From NCBI GenBank assembly GCA_006247105.1, contig CM016929.1, forward strand, positions 682,001-746,000: 64,000 nucleotides of DNA, read 5' to 3'. The position numbers and the translations under genes were made by a program. A model generated the notes under the pieces. That model had not been told where the DNA came from and ran no database searches. It saw only the letters and a program-made list of their open reading frames with translations. This document shows, piece after piece, positions 53,033-62,477 of this stretch (the stretch's first letter is position 1; each line of letters starts with the position of its first letter). This DNA comes from Giardia muris. Lineage: Eukaryota; Fornicata; Diplomonadida; Hexamitidae.

Positions 53033-54400
53033 GTGAAGAACGCGAGAGTCCTCTCGTGTACGGAAGGAGAGACATCAGGCAACTGCAAGGCGGGGAGCTG
53101 CCTCGACCTCGGGACGCTGGGGAAGGTCTGCAAGGAGTGCGCGACTGCGACCGAGGCCTCGATCGACGGGACGTGCAAGGCCCCAACAGCCAACGATTGT
53201 ACGAAGGACACAACCACTGGTGTCTGCACGGCATGCACAGGGACCTACTTCCTCTTCTACGGGGGGTGCTACAACCAGGCCAGTGGAGGCGAGGGCGCTG
53301 CTCTCTGCTCGGCGGCATCGAACGGGAAGTGCTCAGAGAGGGCCAGCGATGCGACAGGCATCTTCGTGAAGGGGAGCAAGGATGCTCCAACAGGCCTCTA
53401 CACCTGCGACGACGAGACGAACGGGGTTCCCAACTGCAAGACCTGCACCTCCCCCGCCACCAACAAGCCCAAGTGCAATGCGTGCAGGACGGGCTTCCTC
53501 CCGGACCAGGACAAGTCAGAATGCATCCAGTCCTCCCTCCAGCACTGCCTCCTGGTGACCAATGCTGACACCTGCTCCTCGGGCTGTAAGGTGTGCGACT
53601 CCAGCGGCTGCTCGGAGTGCCTCGAAGGATACTACTCCACTGGCACTCCTATCACCTGCACGAAGTGTTCTGTCGAGAACTGCAGGACATGCACAGCCGA
53701 TGGATGTACCGTCTGCCTCGATGGATATGCGAAGACAGGAACGGGGACCAATACAAAGTGTGTCCCGGTCGGAGGAGCGGACGTCAAGGACCCCCACTGC
53801 TCGACCGCCTCGGCTCTCGCTCTGAACGGGACCTTTGCGATCTGCAAGGAGTGCCAAGCAGGCTTCGTCCCCGTGGACGGTGTCTGCCAGTCGAGCACCA
53901 CTGCCCCCGCCAGCAACATCTGCACCTCCAATGGCAACAAGTGCGCCTCCTGCAAGAACGGCTTCATGCTCTACGAGGGCGGGTGCTACTCCTCCTCCAG
54001 AGCTGCCTCCCTCGGGATCTGTGCCTCGTCCTTCATCGTCGGAGACCAGCGGGCCTGCTCCAAGTGTAAGGCCGGGACCGTCCCGATCGATGGGGCGTGT
54101 GTCGAGGTCGGGTCGGCTCTCTCGAGGGCGAACATCGAAGATGTCTGCAAGAAGAGTGACGACAGCCCCGTCGACGCCTCCTCGACGTCCTGCGACAAGT
54201 GCGGGACGAATGGAGGAACAAACTACTTCCTCCTCAACGGGGGCTGCTACCCCGCAGGAACGAGCAATGCGGGCTCCCTTGGGAACAATATCTGCTCAAC
54301 GACCTTAGATGGGCCTGCACCCGGACGGCCCAGGACAGCCCCTTCCTCCTTGAGGGGACCCAGCTTACTTCCTGCTCCTCGAAGATGCCGAGGTGCGTGA
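53033..54400 (+). pseudogene. VSP fragment without start, signal peptide or tail (right copy)
   Basis: Mirror image of the fragment at 40761-42128: an open frame of 455 codons beginning after a TGA with only GTG as possible start, VSP-type CxxC and GGCY motifs, no signal peptide, no membrane span and no GCRGK. It differs by Ile for Leu in ASSFIVGDQ (base 54035) and a silent change at 54022. The 3' end leaves VSP homology after GNNICSTTLDG, about 80-100 residues before a membrane segment would be expected. Confidence 0.85.
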
Positions 54401-55160
54401 AAGCGATACCATTCATCGGATTGAGTTCTTGTCCTTGAGCAGTGATCTGGATGTAGAGGAGGACGAACGAATTACAGTTCTGATCTGTAAGCGACCATAT
54501 CAGTTGTATCTTTCCTGCATGTTCTGCGCGAAAGATATATCCATCGCCGGTCTAATCGTCTGACGAAAAGCAGCATATGAAGTGTATGGTTTATCAAAGC
54601 ACATTTACAAGCCCGAAGACTGGTAGGCTCGGATATTCGCCCGTTACTGGATCTTATAAAATAGACTAGCAATCTAAAAGCTCGGTGAGGTAGACGTCTC
54701 CTAAGGAGTTATCAAGTCTTACCCATAGAAAGAGAGCAGTATACCGGTTAAGAAATCCCTATCCAGGCTCTTTCTCTAGTTAACCCCATATCGACTTCGA
54801 GTTAGTGACGGATCGGCTAGCATGAGGCAAACCCTACCGAACAGGTCTCTCATATCAAGCTCAGTATTGCTGCTTAAAGGTGGGAACGAGTCTATCATGG
54901 ATGGTCCCAAGTTCAGAAGCATATAGGATCTATAGTATCCCATACCCACCGCCAAAAGACCTGGTGAAATCTGGTATCACCTTTCTTTCTGCAAGTATAA
55001 ACCAGCTACGAAGTAGAAGTATCCACAAATAGGCCTGTGATCTGCAACGATGAGTTCATATAAGATACCTTGATTAGGGTCAGAAGAGGGTCGACTCCCT
55101 AAGCTTCATAGTTCCTGAACGACTAGACGATATATCTTATGATGATTTCAAATGCAGTAT
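54401..55160. other. Apparently non-coding spacer, right arm
   Basis: 760 bases identical on the opposite strand to 40001-40760. AT-rich relative to its surroundings, no long frame and no recognised RNA gene. Here it separates the VSP fragment from the convergent 3' tail fragment of the giant gene. Confidence 0.6.
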
Positions 55161-56161
55161 TCAGTGGTTTCTTGTCGAGCGGGATTTAATCCCTATCCCA
55201 CTCCCAGGGCGTGCGATACCTCCTATAACTGTCCAAGTACTGTTATTCGATGCAGTAATTGCTCGCCGCCCAAGTTGCTCAATACTCTTAAGGTCGTCAT
55301 CAGTCAGCAGCATGTGCGTCTGACCAGTTGTTACTGGTCGGCGTGGCTGTACTACGGAATGAGGTAGATTCGGAGTTGGGAGCTCCTCTGAGCTACTGAT
55401 ACTGCTCCGACGGCTATTCGCTGACTTCCGCTGAGAGCCCCGAGTTCCAGTTGCACTCGATAAACGGGTTGAAGAAGAGTACATTGACATTGATCTATCT
55501 GGTATGCTGGACCGTGGAGCAATGGACTTACCGCTTAGCATAAGGGCACCTGGAGGCTGATATCGCGTGGCAACATCGTGATTCTGCTGAGAGTAACTTC
55601 CTTGTGGACGCTTTCTTAAGTGTGCCTGTCCTCCTGAGTGTTCCTGTGGCAAGTCTTCTAGCATGGAGGAAGAGCTTCTGGACAGGATACTTGAGTCGAG
55701 AGAGACGTTTGACAGCTTTATCTGCGGAGCATGCCGAGGTGGGGGGACGAGGCGTCCAGGAATACGCGGAATGCTCTTTGCAGCTACCTGGGCAGAAAGG
55801 GGCTTCAGGACGGGTCGAACCACGTTCTGGGTCAACGAAGAGTCGAGACGCGAGGCCTCCGACCGCTCAGGCCTCTTTTGTTCTCCCGTGCCTGCATGGA
55901 CGAGCTTAGCAAAAACGCGTTGCAGGTCCTTATCCTTTGAAGGAACAATATGGCCTTGTGAGCGGAGGGTGTCTGCTGCTCGTGCAGCTCCACGCCTGCG
56001 GACCTGCTCGGAAATCACTCGCTTCGACCGCCCAGTCCGCACTGTGGTCGCCGTCGTACTTGGATCCGCGACGATGTCTGACTCCGACGTCACTTCCGTC
56101 GCCGTCGTGAAGAGCGTGTCCGTGCTCGTCTCAGTCCGCGTCAGAACATCGAACTTGTCAA
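55161..56161 (-). pseudogene. Truncated 3' fragment of the 3828-aa gene
   Basis: Encodes the C-terminal ~333 residues of the giant gene from DKFDVLTRTETS to the shared stop. At 56161 the similarity ends abruptly and the frame runs on for about 44 codons antisense to APC11 with no relation to the giant protein. It has no native start or promoter and lacks over 90 percent of the gene. Clearly a by-product of the inverted duplication; it may still be transcribed as antisense if the VSP transcript reads through. Confidence 0.93.
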
Positions 56162-56193
56162 AAGTGAGAGCGAGGGGAAAGAGGCAAAAAAGC

Positions 56194-56466
56194 ATGGAAC
56201 CATGCCAATCACAGCCACATATCGAAGTTATCTCATGGTTCTGCGCCATCCATTGGGCGTATGATCCAAGTGAGTCCAACTGTGCAATTTGCAAGAGTCC
56301 GTTAGCCGAGCCCTGCCCGGATTGTGCGGACAGCCTGCTACTAGCCTGTCCGCCAGTGACAGGCGCGTGTAGTCATAAGTTTCACGTACACTGCATTGAG
56401 CATTGGCTCGTCTCGGGGGAACTGTGCCCCCTGTGCGCGACGGCCTGGGTGGTCGAGGAAAAATGA
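56194..56466 (+). CDS. APC11: Anaphase-promoting complex RING subunit APC11
   Basis: 90 residues beginning MEPCQSQPHIEVISW. It is a small RING-H2 protein of the APC11/RBX1 family: NCAIC (C30, C33), CPDC (C41, C44), CSHKFHVHC (H61, H64, H66, C67) and CPLC (C78, C81). RBX1 has Asp at the last metal position (CPLD); Cys here and the CPDC insert favour APC11, the ubiquitin-ligase module that drives mitotic exit. The frame is open far upstream into the repeat arm, but that part is antisense to the giant-gene fragment and does not belong to the protein. The ATG is 32 bases beyond the repeat end, so its promoter spans or touches the junction. Its stop overlaps the next start codon (ATGA). Confidence 0.85.
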   Translation: MEPCQSQPHIEVISWFCAIHWAYDPSESNCAICKSPLAEPCPDCADSLLLACPPVTGACSHKFHVHCIEHWLVSGELCPLCATAWVVEEK

Positions 56467-58028
56467 ACGAGGCACTGAAACGCCTTGACCAGCTCTATTC
56501 GGCAACTGGGTCTGAGAATGACACAGAATACGTCGCCGAGGCAACCGCCTTTCTCGCCTCCTGGCCATATTGCTTCAACATTTGGGGGAAGCTTGCCTTT
56601 ACCACCCTGCGTACAGAAGGGATACAGTCGGCTCTGGACGTGTTTGGGAGGGCGATTGAGATGGCCCCGCACTGTGTACAGATCTGGGAAAAGTATTCGG
56701 AGTTTCTTAATTCTCAACACGACAAGCTTGGGGAGCATGGGATTGATGGGGACGAGACGTTTCGAGGCGTGTGTGAGGCGGGCTTGCGGATGGTGGGGGA
56801 TCAGTTCTACTCAACAGGGCTCTGGGCCGAATATCTTCGTTGTCTCCCACCTGAGCGTGCCATCAGGATATCTCTTGCACTTCTGTCAGGGGTGCCGGGA
56901 GTGGGGAGGCTATTAGAGGAGGGCTCAATACCAATCACCAATGGGGGAGAAGGAGTCATTCGAGCTAATATGAAGGGTATCTTTGATTATCTGAATACTC
57001 TAACGTCCGAGAGCTCGGAAGAAGGGAAACTGGGGGCCAAATATTATCGAGAGAGGTACCTAGCTCCTGATAGTACGTATTCTACGTGGAAGGTGCTAGA
57101 AAAGCGCTCCTTCTATACCGACTTGCCTCTCAGGACACATACCCTTCAAGACTTCCGGTCCATCTTCGACTCCATATTGCAACGGTTGACCGGCCTGGAG
57201 TGTCCCACCCTGACAAACGTAGAAGGCCTCATAGGTATTTGTGCAGATTATGTCGATTTCTGGCTTGGTTTCTGTAACCGCCTATCCGCCCTGAGCGTGA
57301 CATCCACCAGAGAAACACAGAAAGAACTCCTGTTGAAGTGCCGGTACGTTCTAGAGGAGGCCATCCAGCGATGCCATCCCCCTCTCGAGCCCACAGTCCT
57401 TCGTTGCGATCGACTCATCCTCCAGGAGGTGCTTGAGGAAATGTTCCCCGATGAAACCTTCAATGGTCTTGCAATGGCAGAGACCCTCGTTCAAGAGCTA
57501 CGTCTTGAGTCGTCGGCTCCGGAGCTCCTCGTCGCCGCAGCACATTATTACAACAGACGAGAAGCACGCGAAGACGTGTCCTGGTGTTGTTATCGGATCT
57601 TAGAGCGTCCAGTGGGCACCGTCTCCACGATCGTACTTTGCGGCGCGGCACAGGCCCTTCTGACCTCAACAAGCTCACAGGATCAAGTCTCCACCACAAT
57701 CAGGGATATACTTACCGCCCCTGCTATAGGACCGGATCTTGACATCGTGGCAGACGCCTGTTCGAGCCTCCTTATACACCGAGATATGATGAAGGGGGAG
57801 ACATGTTCTAGTACTCTCGCCATTCTCGAACGTCTCCATGACGAGAAAGCCCTCTCAGACGAAGCCTTATCAGCAGCAGTTCTACCAATCTTACAAGAAA
57901 TACAGCTCTGTGGAACGGCCTCCCAGGTCTGGGCCGCCATCTGCCTGTATCGCCGACATCGGGATCTTGTTGCCGCCTATGCTGACGCGCTCTTCGCCGT
58001 TAAGGGGACGGCTGTTGGGCAGGAGTAA
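56463..58028 (+). CDS. PRP39-like U1 snRNP/HAT-repeat protein
   Basis: 521 residues from the ATG at 56463, which overlaps the APC11 stop in an ATGA. HAT (half-a-TPR) repeats cover most of the protein: W-x-x-L/Y patterns such as YCFNIWGKLAFTTLRTEG, then ALDVFGRAIEMAPHCVQIWE, and later YVDFWLGFCNRLSAL. The order and first repeats match PRP39/PRPF39, a U1 snRNP component that helps recognise 5' splice sites. Giardia has few introns but a working spliceosome. Other HAT proteins (CFT1-associated, PRP42, CstF-77) are alternatives, though the N-terminal repeat fits PRP39 best. The stop codon overlaps AGTAAA. Confidence 0.7.
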   Translation: MNEALKRLDQLYSATGSENDTEYVAEATAFLASWPYCFNIWGKLAFTTLRTEGIQSALDVFGRAIEMAPHCVQIWEKYSEFLNSQHDKLGEHGIDGDETFRGVCEAGLRMVGDQFYSTGLWAEYLRCLPPERAIRISLALLSGVPGVGRLLEEGSIPITNGGEGVIRANMKGIFDYLNTLTSESSEEGKLGAKYYRERYLAPDSTYSTWKVLEKRSFYTDLPLRTHTLQDFRSIFDSILQRLTGLECPTLTNVEGLIGICADYVDFWLGFCNRLSALSVTSTRETQKELLLKCRYVLEEAIQRCHPPLEPTVLRCDRLILQEVLEEMFPDETFNGLAMAETLVQELRLESSAPELLVAAAHYYNRREAREDVSWCCYRILERPVGTVSTIVLCGAAQALLTSTSSQDQVSTTIRDILTAPAIGPDLDIVADACSSLLIHRDMMKGETCSSTLAILERLHDEKALSDEALSAAVLPILQEIQLCGTASQVWAAICLYRRHRDLVAAYADALFAVKGTAVGQE

Positions 58029-58030
58029 AA
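58025..58030 (+). terminator. AGTAAA polyadenylation-type signal overlapping the PRP39-like stop codon
   Basis: The gene ends CAGGAGTAAAATT; the TAA stop is inside AGTAAA, matching the Giardia AGTRAA consensus. The CFAP251 start is only about 17 bases further on. Confidence 0.55.
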
Positions 58031-58046
58031 TTTGAAAGGGACGCAT

Positions 58047-61000
58047 ATGGCGACACACTGCCTCAACATCACGGCCGCGTTCGGATTCAACAAGGATCTG
58101 ATTGGGGGTGTCCATTCACTCTTCGACGAGACCCGCGAGGCCATCCTTTTCCCCTCTTCTCACACCTTGATATACCATGATTGTCGGAGCGGGTCTCAGC
58201 GGTTTCTTCAGGGCCACTCGAACATAATTTCGGCCGTTTGCGTCTCAAATGATAAGCGGTGGATCATTTCCGCAGACTTCGGGGGTCAGGACACTATGAT
58301 CGTTGTCTGGGACTCTACTACTCTGTTTCCTATTCGAACAATCGTCGACCAAGTTCCAGGAGGCGTTGTTCGGATGGACCTCTCAGACGACGGGGCGCTC
58401 CTTGCTGTTCTCTCAGGAGCCACACCAAATGCCGATAAGGTCATGGTGCAGACGTTGATGATCTTTGAGTGGTCACACCCGGATGAGACCCCGATCGTTT
58501 CTGCTGAGATCCCGTCGAACCTTGGCTTCCAACGGGACGTCCACTTTAATCCCGCAGATTACCGAGAGCTTGTCACCAACTCGGCGTATCGGACGGTTTT
58601 CTGGACGTGGGAGGAGCAGGAACGCGAGAAGCAGATCGTGAATCTTCTGCGCCATTACTCGCCCATCATTCGCGTTGGGGAGTTCAAGACTCTTCCCTCT
58701 GCCTTCACTGTGAGCTGCTTCTTACCGGGGACTACGGCGGCCTTGACGGGGACCGTCGCGGGAGAGGTCGTTCTATATGATGTTAGCGGGCAAAATGGTC
58801 CTGCTGGTCCAGGACAGTTTGTTGAGCGCTATCCGATTAAGATCCTCACCTTACATGCGAGCTCTGGCAATGTCCAGTCTATCGCCTCGACTGACGAGAT
58901 CCTTGAGAAGGATGAGACGATCATTCGAGAGAGTTACACCGCGTCAGGAGAGTTCGGGACCTACCCGTATCTTATCCCGGGCCAGGCCTTCTTCCAGGCC
59001 CTCGTCTCTGGCAACAAACTGCAACAGCGGTCGGCGTTTTACAAGTATCTGACGGCCGCCCAGCAAGCGGCGGGTCAGATGACCTCCTCGCCGACGGCGG
59101 CATTTGCACAGGCGATCACCTACTTGCATGCGCGCTCAGATGGGTTCATCATCAGCGGGGGACTTGATGGCTGCGTTCGGATGTTCGATTTCCGGTTACG
59201 CCTTCTTTCCTGGTACGAAAACCTCTCCTGTGGACCTATTACATCCATCTCCATTGCGATGCCTCAAACGGCGTCTAAGGACGGTGGAGGAGATGCAGAC
59301 ATCAGCATCTCGGCAGTCGCACTAATGCCAGGCTCAACGCCTCGGGAATACACCAGCAAGGCTGATGCCTTGCATGCGAAGTTTGGAAGCGTCGTCCTTC
59401 GAGACTTCATCGTTGGGACGAGCCGTGGCTCAATCGTCCTTGTCCCGGCCGCCCTCTTCGAGTTTGTTGATCCTAACAAGCGGCGAGGGACGTTGCTGTA
59501 CCAGGGGCTCCCCCATTCTGTTTCGTGCGTGTACACTCCAAAGGATACGCGTGACCTTCCGATTCGGCTTAATTACAACCTTAGAACCCAGGCCTCACTC
59601 CCCTTGAGTTGGGTTGCGACAGCGCGTGGGGATTTGCTACTCTTCGACTTCACGAGTAACAAGATCCTTCGATCCGTCTCCCTAGCAGGGGCCATTTCCG
59701 CCACGGAGTCAGGGGCAAAGAAGTTGACTGGTACTCTTGCACAGAGGCATGCAGAAGGGTTTGAGCAAGCTTGTTACCTCGTCGGGGAGCATCCGTTGGC
59801 CCCGATCAAGACGCAGCACTATGCGCATGTTACGACCTTGTCGCTCTTTTGTCCTACGGATGCGAACAGGCCGGTGCTCTTGGCGGGAACATCTGTTGGA
59901 AGCTGTCTATTGATGGACCCATTCACCTTGCAAGTTCTCAGTACGTTCCGTCACCTAAGTCGCACCACTTCCATCAGCCTCGGTTGCCCCTTCCTCAAGC
60001 GAAAGAGCATCACGCTCCCCGCGCAGATTACCCACGCTAAGTTCAGTCGGGAGGGTGATATCATCGCGGTGGTCGACGAGACGTCCTTCCTGACGATCCT
60101 AACGAAGTCGACAAACGATGAGCCGGCTAAGGACTTGACGACGGGAAAGGTCACGGGAGGGCCAGAGGCGGGTGAGAAGGCCTTCAATTATAGTGCATAT
60201 TCCGATATTTTTCTGACGTCTCTCATTGCCCCATTGCAGGCCCCTCCACTCTTTATTACGGAGTCTGATGAAATGACTGAGGAGGAAAGCCGGAAGGAAC
60301 GGGAGACGCGGACCGCTTCTGGCGTTCGCCTTCAACCCGCAGCCCTATTGGCACGCGCCTCGCAAAAGAAGCGCATAGATGCATCAACCACGGGCCAGTG
60401 GACGTCTCTTGGCCGCCTTGTCGTTACGAGTGGGGCGATTGCACGCTCCGTCATCTATTGCGATTTCCTCCCTGCGAAGCTGACTGATGGAGGACGTGAC
60501 CCCTTGATTCTTCTTTCCAAAGATCGTTTCTTTACGGTGATTGACCTTGACCGAACCCTTGAAAGCCATGATGTCATTGTTGTTCATTGCCGCTTCCGCG
60601 CCGAACAGAGCGCAACCCCAACCGCCGTCTGCTTCTTACCTCGCCCCCCATGCTATGTCTCGACACTCACCGATGACGAACGTTCAGCCGAGATCGCGCG
60701 CCTTAGTGCGGAGCCGGATCCCATGACCCGCTCACTTAAAGAGGCGATCTTCAGTCTTCAGTCCGAGGATAGTGGTGCTCTTTGTGCGAAGTGCCGTCCA
60801 GACCTCCAGCCTGTTGACCAGCGAAACCTCCTACTCCTGGCAAATAGTCAGTACAAGCTCCGCATCCACGAGATTGAGGCGCTGCCAGGAGCTCTTGAGC
60901 TCTCGAATCGTACGGTCTTTTCGGCGCAACTCTTGACGACCGCGCCGCAGCAATACGCGTACTTTACGGGGGGTTATGCACCACAAGGGCAGTTGCCTCC

Positions 61001-62429
61001 CGCACCAATCCTTCAAGGCCCACAGTATTGTGTCAACCCTAGCCTAGCAGGTCCCTATCCTCTCCGGCGTACGGTCTTGGCTCCCACTTATGGCCTACCC
61101 CTCTCAATCCTTCGGCCGATCGCTTCTTACATGAGTAGCAGTAAGCATGATCTCTCCAGCTGTACCCCCATCATACAGGTTGGTGGCTCCGAGGAGGAGC
61201 GGTACCGCTACCGGACGCGGTATGAGATACTGAACAGTACGGGGTCGATCCGGCACGTCTCACAGTACGTCGCGTTTGCAACGCCGCGGAAGATCATCGG
61301 GTTGATGCGGACCCCGCTCGATGGAGCGTCCCATCGCTATGTCGGCTTGATCGGGCATGCCGGCGAGATTCTTAGCCTTGACGTCTGCTTCTGCTTTAGT
61401 CCCGGGTTGGATGCAGGAAACACCTTCCTTGTCAGTGCAGGAGTATCCGACTGCGTCCTTTTCCTGTGGGGTGTCGACTATCCGACGATGGACTTAATGA
61501 TTGATAGCGCCGTCACGGTTTCTCAGAACCCGGCGATTCATGGACAAGCCAGTGATGTGCAGGCGGGGACCGTAACAGATTTCGCGGCTTTCGATCCCTT
61601 TACAGCTCAGCTCGAGGGAGGCCCAGCGGGGCAATTCCATGCCGAGATCCAGGACTACTTCAGCTATGCGCAGATCAGTGACTCGGAGGAAAGAGGAGTC
61701 TCACCGAACGAGAACGCGCGGGCCCCGGTCCACATGCTCGACGATATTCTTCGAGCCCTCGGGATCTTCATCTCCAACGCCGCGATGGAAGACGCGAAGG
61801 CCGAGATCATTGAAGAGGCGGTTCGCTCCGCCCGTCTTCGTTTCTTCCTCTCGCGCCTGAGTGCCGCGATCAAGGAGGGGAAGCCGCCCATCTTGGTGGA
61901 GGCGACTTCCTTCGGGTTCAACCCTCTTGAAGACTCGAATCAAGAGGCACGAGTGATGCTTGAGATGAGCCAGTACGAGCAGTGTGAGTCTGGTCTTTGG
62001 GAACTTGTTGGGTCGGACGGAGTGACTCTTGGGCTTCAGGACTTCATCAGAATCCTCGTCAATCATCGGCCGATCGTCCCCTATAAGCTGGACGACATCA
62101 TCCGTGCCTTCGCAGCCTTCGGGGCGGACGAGACCGTTGGAGTTCTGGACAAGACTACGCTCATTAGCGCCCTGGTCAACAACTCCGAGGCTTTCACAGG
62201 CGGGGAGTTGATGGATGCATTGACGATCCTCGCAGGAGGGTCGGGTAGCCAGGAGGCTATGCTTGGCGCCGGTGGCCTTCTACCAGACCAGGTCTCGGTT
62301 ATTGATTTCGCTCGTAACATCCTTGGCTTCGAGGTGGAAGGGCGAACGCTTCCAGGGTTTGAGGATGATGAGGAGAACGAAGAAGGAGAAGAGATGGATA
62401 AAGACTACGAGCTTGAGGAGCTAGAGTAA
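58047..62429 (+). CDS. CFAP251: Flagellar WD40 protein CFAP251/WDR66
   Basis: 1460 residues from the ATG at 58047 (MATHCLNITAAFGFNKDLIG). WD40 repeats extend through about 1200 residues, and the first repeats match WDR66 closely: AFGFNKDLIGGVHSLF, GHSNIISAVCVSNDKRWI, then TMIVVWDSTTLFPIRTI. An EF-hand-like helical region lies at about 1230-1420 (VGSDGVTLGLQDFIRIL) and the last ~30 residues are acidic. CFAP251 is part of the calmodulin- and spoke-associated complex at the base of radial spoke 3 and regulates dynein-driven bending. The length suits the family. An in-frame TTG 15 bases upstream is not needed. The gene lies 18 bases after the PRP39-like stop and 48 bases before the convergent eS19 gene end. 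Confidence 0.88.
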   Translation: MATHCLNITAAFGFNKDLIGGVHSLFDETREAILFPSSHTLIYHDCRSGSQRFLQGHSNIISAVCVSNDKRWIISADFGGQDTMIVVWDSTTLFPIRTIVDQVPGGVVRMDLSDDGALLAVLSGATPNADKVMVQTLMIFEWSHPDETPIVSAEIPSNLGFQRDVHFNPADYRELVTNSAYRTVFWTWEEQEREKQIVNLLRHYSPIIRVGEFKTLPSAFTVSCFLPGTTAALTGTVAGEVVLYDVSGQNGPAGPGQFVERYPIKILTLHASSGNVQSIASTDEILEKDETIIRESYTASGEFGTYPYLIPGQAFFQALVSGNKLQQRSAFYKYLTAAQQAAGQMTSSPTAAFAQAITYLHARSDGFIISGGLDGCVRMFDFRLRLLSWYENLSCGPITSISIAMPQTASKDGGGDADISISAVALMPGSTPREYTSKADALHAKFGSVVLRDFIVGTSRGSIVLVPAALFEFVDPNKRRGTLLYQGLPHSVSCVYTPKDTRDLPIRLNYNLRTQASLPLSWVATARGDLLLFDFTSNKILRSVSLAGAISATESGAKKLTGTLAQRHAEGFEQACYLVGEHPLAPIKTQHYAHVTTLSLFCPTDANRPVLLAGTSVGSCLLMDPFTLQVLSTFRHLSRTTSISLGCPFLKRKSITLPAQITHAKFSREGDIIAVVDETSFLTILTKSTNDEPAKDLTTGKVTGGPEAGEKAFNYSAYSDIFLTSLIAPLQAPPLFITESDEMTEEESRKERETRTASGVRLQPAALLARASQKKRIDASTTGQWTSLGRLVVTSGAIARSVIYCDFLPAKLTDGGRDPLILLSKDRFFTVIDLDRTLESHDVIVVHCRFRAEQSATPTAVCFLPRPPCYVSTLTDDERSAEIARLSAEPDPMTRSLKEAIFSLQSEDSGALCAKCRPDLQPVDQRNLLLLANSQYKLRIHEIEALPGALELSNRTVFSAQLLTTAPQQYAYFTGGYAPQGQLPPAPILQGPQYCVNPSLAGPYPLRRTVLAPTYGLPLSILRPIASYMSSSKHDLSSCTPIIQVGGSEEERYRYRTRYEILNSTGSIRHVSQYVAFATPRKIIGLMRTPLDGASHRYVGLIGHAGEILSLDVCFCFSPGLDAGNTFLVSAGVSDCVLFLWGVDYPTMDLMIDSAVTVSQNPAIHGQASDVQAGTVTDFAAFDPFTAQLEGGPAGQFHAEIQDYFSYAQISDSEERGVSPNENARAPVHMLDDILRALGIFISNAAMEDAKAEIIEEAVRSARLRFFLSRLSAAIKEGKPPILVEATSFGFNPLEDSNQEARVMLEMSQYEQCESGLWELVGSDGVTLGLQDFIRILVNHRPIVPYKLDDIIRAFAAFGADETVGVLDKTTLISALVNNSEAFTGGELMDALTILAGGSGSQEAMLGAGGLLPDQVSVIDFARNILGFEVEGRTLPGFEDDEENEEGEEMDKDYELEELE

Positions 62430-62477
62430 TGACCGAGGGTAAACAAGAACGACATGTGCCGGTCTCCTCTTTACAGA

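Larger units (their letters stand above)
49290..56161 (-). repeat. Right arm of a 6.87-kb near-perfect inverted repeat
   Basis: Reverse complement of the left arm (positions sum to 95161), 6872 bases. Differences seen at 50526, 50639, 51716, 51853, 54022 and 54035, about 0.09 percent. The outer end falls 32 bases before the APC11 start codon. There the arm carries only the last 1001 bases of the 3828-aa gene, in antisense to APC11. Because the left arm continues into the full-length gene and the right does not, the left outer junction is the original and the right arm is the derived copy, at least for that segment. Confidence 0.97.

Noticed and set aside
39000..56161. The palindrome as a simple fold-back assembly artefact
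   Set aside because: Kept as a caution but not favoured: the spacer is unique and 3.4 kb long, the arms differ at several bases and by 4 bases at the inner edge, and the two outer flanks are different genes. A read-level check is still the decisive test.
49290..56161. Transposon or integrated virus as the cause of the inverted repeat
   Set aside because: No transposase, reverse transcriptase, integrase, capsid or polymerase motif is visible in arms or spacer, and I saw no target-site duplication at 39000 and 56161.
55663..56193. An open frame that would fuse about 177 residues to the N-terminus of APC11
   Set aside because: These codons lie antisense to the duplicated giant-gene tail inside the repeat arm. 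The same frame exists in the left arm without APC11, and the sequence is low-complexity. APC11 proteins are about 85-90 residues, which fits the ATG at 56194.
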